From an uncultured Arenimonas sp. (GTDB lineage: Bacteria; Pseudomonadota; Gammaproteobacteria; Xanthomonadales; Xanthomonadaceae), in NCBI GenBank assembly GCA_946480565.1, contig CAMLKR010000074.1:1-9964 (forward strand): 9,964 bases of DNA, in the 5' to 3' direction. The translations under genes and the position numbers were made by a program. Below are positions 7,781-9,964 of the stretch, piece by piece. The notes under the pieces were generated by a model. The model searched no databases. It was not told the DNA's origin and saw nothing but the letters and a program-made list of their open reading frames with translations. Position 1 is the first letter of the stretch, and each line of letters opens with the position of its first letter.

Positions 7781-9826
7781 ATGACTGCCTTCTTCCGGCG
7801 GTGCGTGCGGTGCTGCGCCCTGGTTTGCGCGCTCGCCGTGTTTCCCGGCCATGCGACCGGGCTGCGGGATGCCGTCGCGGAGGCGCGATCGCAGGCGGCG
7901 CCCGCGGCGCTGCCGCGCAGCGCCTTCCTGCGTTCCGGCAACCTGGCCGCGGCGCGGCTGGCACCCGCCGGCGGCCATGTCGCGGTCCTGCGCGAGGAAG
8001 CCGGACGCCGGAGCCTGTGGCTGCTGGCGCCGGGCGAAACCCGCGCGAAGCGGCTGCTGGCGCGCACCGGCGGCGACAGCCTGCTGTGGTCGCGCGATGG
8101 CCGCTGGCTGTTCCTGCCCTCGGCGGAACACGTGGACGTGCTGGGCGTGGCTCCGGTGACCGCGGCACGCACGGTGGCGCGGCTGGACCCGCAGCGTCTG
8201 CACGAAGTGATCGGCGCCGATCCTTCGCGCGACGACGCGCTGCTGCTGCTGGAACAGACGCGCCGAAGCGCGCCGGTGCAGCGTTCGCGCCTGGTTCGCC
8301 TCGACGCGCAGGGCCGGCGCGAGGTGCTGCATGAAGACATCCGCCCGATCCTGGACGCCGCCCTGTCGCCGGACGGCAGTTCGCTGCGTCTGCGCGTGCT
8401 GGCGTCGGACCGGCACCTCGTACTCGCCCGCGAGGCCGACGGCCGGCTGCGCGAGCTGATGGCCTGCGTACAGCTCGAACGATGCCGCCTGCTCGCCGCC
8501 GGCGACGACGGCCACACCCTGCTGGCCTCCGACGCCGGCGCCGGATTCGTGCGCCTGCTTCGGCTGGAGCACGACGGCCGGACGCAGACGCTGCATTCGG
8601 ATCCGCTCGAGCAAGCCGACCTGGCCGAGGCGGTGCTCGATCCCGCCACCGGCGAGCCGCTGGTGGCGATCTACCGCGGCACCGGCGCACGCCAGCTGGC
8701 CTTGTCGCCTTCGATGGAGGCGCCGCTGGCCACGCTGCAGGCGGCCCTGCCCGGACGCGCGCTGGACCTGCAGGTGTCCGCGGACGGCTGGCTGGTCGGC
8801 GAGAACGACAGCACGCTGGCCGCCACCCGCTGGCACCGCTACGACCCGCGCAGCGGCGTCCGCACGCCGGTGCTGGCCGACATCGGCGACACGGACCTTC
8901 CGGACGAGAAACTGCTGGCGCGCAAACATGCGATCAGCTGGGTGGCCTCCGACGGCATGCGGCTGCACGGTTACCTGGCGCTGCCGTCGGGGCGCGATCC
9001 GGCCACGGTGCCGCTGATCACCAGCGTGCACGGCGGGCCCTGGTCGCTGGCGGGGCCGGAGTATTCGGGGCTGACGCAGTTCTTCGTCAACCGCGGTTAT
9101 GCGGTGTTCCTGCCGAACTTCCGCGGCTCCACCGGCCTGGGCCGCGACTACCTGCTCGCCGCGAACGGCGACTTCGGCGACGGCCGCGTACTGCGCGACA
9201 TTGTCGAGGGCACGCGCTTCGTGCTCGACCAGGGCGTGGGCGATCCGCGCCGGGTGGCGATCCAGGGTGGGTCCTTCGGCGGTTATGCGGCCCTGCTCGC
9301 CGTCAGCCGGCATCCCGACCTGTTCCGGCTTGCGCTGGCGGCGGCGCCGCCGCCGGATTTCGGCTGGGCAGCGCGCTGGGCGATCACCGGCAGCGACCTG
9401 AGCCGCGCGCACGGCCTGCCGCTGGAGACGATGTTCCGGCTGTTGTCGGTGGACGTGGCCGATGCCGGACAGATGGCGACGCTGGCGGCGGAATCGCCCC
9501 TGGCGATGGCGGCGCGGCTGAGGCGGCCGGTGCTGGTGTTCGCCGGCGGCCGCGACGAGCGGGTGGCGATCCGCAGCGTCACCCACTACGCGGCGACGCT
9601 GCGCAACGCCGGCAAGGACGTCACCCTGTTCATCGAGCCGGACGCCGGGCATGCGCTGGACGCCGATCTCACCCGCGAGGCCTTCCTGTACCTGTCGGAA
9701 TCGCTGCTGCACCGGCACCTGGGCGGGCCGGCACCGGCGCCGCCATCTGCGGCCTTGCGCGCGCATCTGCGGCGGCATGTACTGCTGCCGCGCGCGGCAG
9801 GCAACGGCGCGGGCGTCGCGCCCTGA
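7781..9826 (+). CDS. Secreted S9-family (prolyl oligopeptidase-like) serine peptidase
   Basis: A 681-residue exported peptidase of the prolyl oligopeptidase / acylaminoacyl-peptidase type. These cut short peptides, commonly after proline or from the N-terminus. A signal peptide is visible (basic start MTAFFRRCVR, hydrophobic CALVCALAVF, possible cleavage after GHATG), so periplasmic or outside action is likely. Residues of about 40-390 should form the beta-propeller that gates the active site. The alpha/beta-hydrolase domain follows, with HGGP (417-420), nucleophile Ser498 in GGSFGGY, Asp592 in GGRDERV and His624 in DAGHALD. All three catalytic residues and their spacing fit the family. The start is the ATG at 7781, with AAGGAG 6 bases before it; a TTG two codons upstream is less likely. 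It lies 70 bases after the ABC permease gene on the same strand. A joint role, such as trimming a peptide that the transporter handles, is only inference. Confidence 0.95.
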   Translation: MTAFFRRCVRCCALVCALAVFPGHATGLRDAVAEARSQAAPAALPRSAFLRSGNLAAARLAPAGGHVAVLREEAGRRSLWLLAPGETRAKRLLARTGGDSLLWSRDGRWLFLPSAEHVDVLGVAPVTAARTVARLDPQRLHEVIGADPSRDDALLLLEQTRRSAPVQRSRLVRLDAQGRREVLHEDIRPILDAALSPDGSSLRLRVLASDRHLVLAREADGRLRELMACVQLERCRLLAAGDDGHTLLASDAGAGFVRLLRLEHDGRTQTLHSDPLEQADLAEAVLDPATGEPLVAIYRGTGARQLALSPSMEAPLATLQAALPGRALDLQVSADGWLVGENDSTLAATRWHRYDPRSGVRTPVLADIGDTDLPDEKLLARKHAISWVASDGMRLHGYLALPSGRDPATVPLITSVHGGPWSLAGPEYSGLTQFFVNRGYAVFLPNFRGSTGLGRDYLLAANGDFGDGRVLRDIVEGTRFVLDQGVGDPRRVAIQGGSFGGYAALLAVSRHPDLFRLALAAAPPPDFGWAARWAITGSDLSRAHGLPLETMFRLLSVDVADAGQMATLAAESPLAMAARLRRPVLVFAGGRDERVAIRSVTHYAATLRNAGKDVTLFIEPDAGHALDADLTREAFLYLSESLLHRHLGGPAPAPPSAALRAHLRRHVLLPRAAGNGAGVAP

Positions 9827-9835
9827 GGCGGTGGC

Positions 9836-9964
9836 TCAGTCGCGCGCGTCCCTCGCCCGCGACCGCTCAATCAGCTCCAGAAGATGGTCCACTGGGACGC
9901 TGCGGACATCCACGATGGTGATCCAATGGAACCTGGCTGTGTATCGGGAGTCGGCCTGGTGAAT
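9836..9964 (-). CDS. 3' end of an unidentified minus-strand gene (partial, 42 codons)
   Basis: Read on the minus strand, the frame is open from the window edge to a TGA at 9838-9836. It gives a plausible protein end with segments RYTARFHWITIVDVRSVP and VDHLLELIERSR. The alternation of hydrophobic and charged residues looks like a strand followed by a helix and reads much better than the plus-strand frame over the same bases. It converges on the peptidase gene with 9 bases between the stops; CTGAG-N7-CTCAG spans both. Most of this segment is visibly less GC-rich than the rest of the window, so it may be accessory DNA. I do not recognise the family. Confidence 0.55.
   Translation of the reverse strand: MHQADSRYTARFHWITIVDVRSVPVDHLLELIERSRARDARD

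Noticed and set aside
6956..9778. Very long minus-strand open frame (940 codons) opposite the permease and peptidase genes
   Set aside because: The composition (Q, R, A, H-rich, no domain) is that of a shadow frame in GC-rich DNA. It spans two unrelated genes whose plus-strand proteins have clear motifs and signals.
9823..9863. Inverted repeats CTGAG-N7-CTCAG and GTCGCG-N13-CGCGAC between the convergent genes as a bidirectional terminator
   Set aside because: The stems are only 5-6 bp, there are no T-runs, and the second lies inside the minus-strand reading frame.

Overview
The window is about 10 kb of GC-rich DNA (roughly 70% G+C by eye, with codon third positions mostly G or C). I infer a gammaproteobacterium of the Lysobacteraceae/Xanthomonadaceae type (Lysobacter, Luteimonas, Xanthomonas and relatives). 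The grounds are base composition, a bifunctional KatG behind an OxyR-like site, and a YtrA-type GntR regulator heading an ABC operon. This is not proof of genus.

Layout. (1) Positions 1-153 hold the 3' end of an unidentified plus-strand gene. (2) Positions 160-1048 hold a compact unit: a REP-associated-type tyrosine (HUH, Y1) transposase gene between two imperfect 25-base inverted copies of a GGGGTCAGAGTGC-like repeat. Its right edge lands exactly on the stop codon of katG. (3) katG, catalase-peroxidase, lies on the minus strand (1048-3255). About 95 bases upstream of its start is an ATAG-N7-CTAT dyad of OxyR type. (4) Divergently, positions 3486-4427 encode a predicted lipoprotein carrying a SAM-methyltransferase-like domain, closed by a strong intrinsic terminator (4451-4480). 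(5) Positions 4503-7710 form a tight operon: perfect -35 TTGACA, a 9+9 inverted-repeat operator, a YtrA-type GntR repressor, an ABC ATPase and a membrane protein with a large soluble insert, with gaps of 12 and 10 bases. (6) After 70 bases containing a perfect 16-base palindrome comes a secreted S9 (prolyl oligopeptidase-like) peptidase (7781-9826). (7) The last 129 bases are the 3' end of a minus-strand gene of lower GC, convergent with the peptidase.

How the genes may work together. The YtrA/ATPase/permease set looks like a self-regulated, ligand-induced ABC module, as in envelope-stress or antimicrobial-response systems. The ATPase and permease probably form one complex. The S9 peptidase may be co-transcribed by read-through or have its own control. 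katG is a separate peroxide-defence unit. The transposase unit sits between katG and the first partial gene, and probably supplies or replaces katG's downstream terminator.

The points most worth a second look are the transposase unit's fit onto the katG stop codon, the three-half-site operator, the lipoprotein methyltransferase, and the permease with a roughly 260-residue extracytoplasmic insert next to a secreted peptidase. I found no RNA genes and no CRISPR array. I found nothing that can be shown from sequence alone to be a wholly new system.
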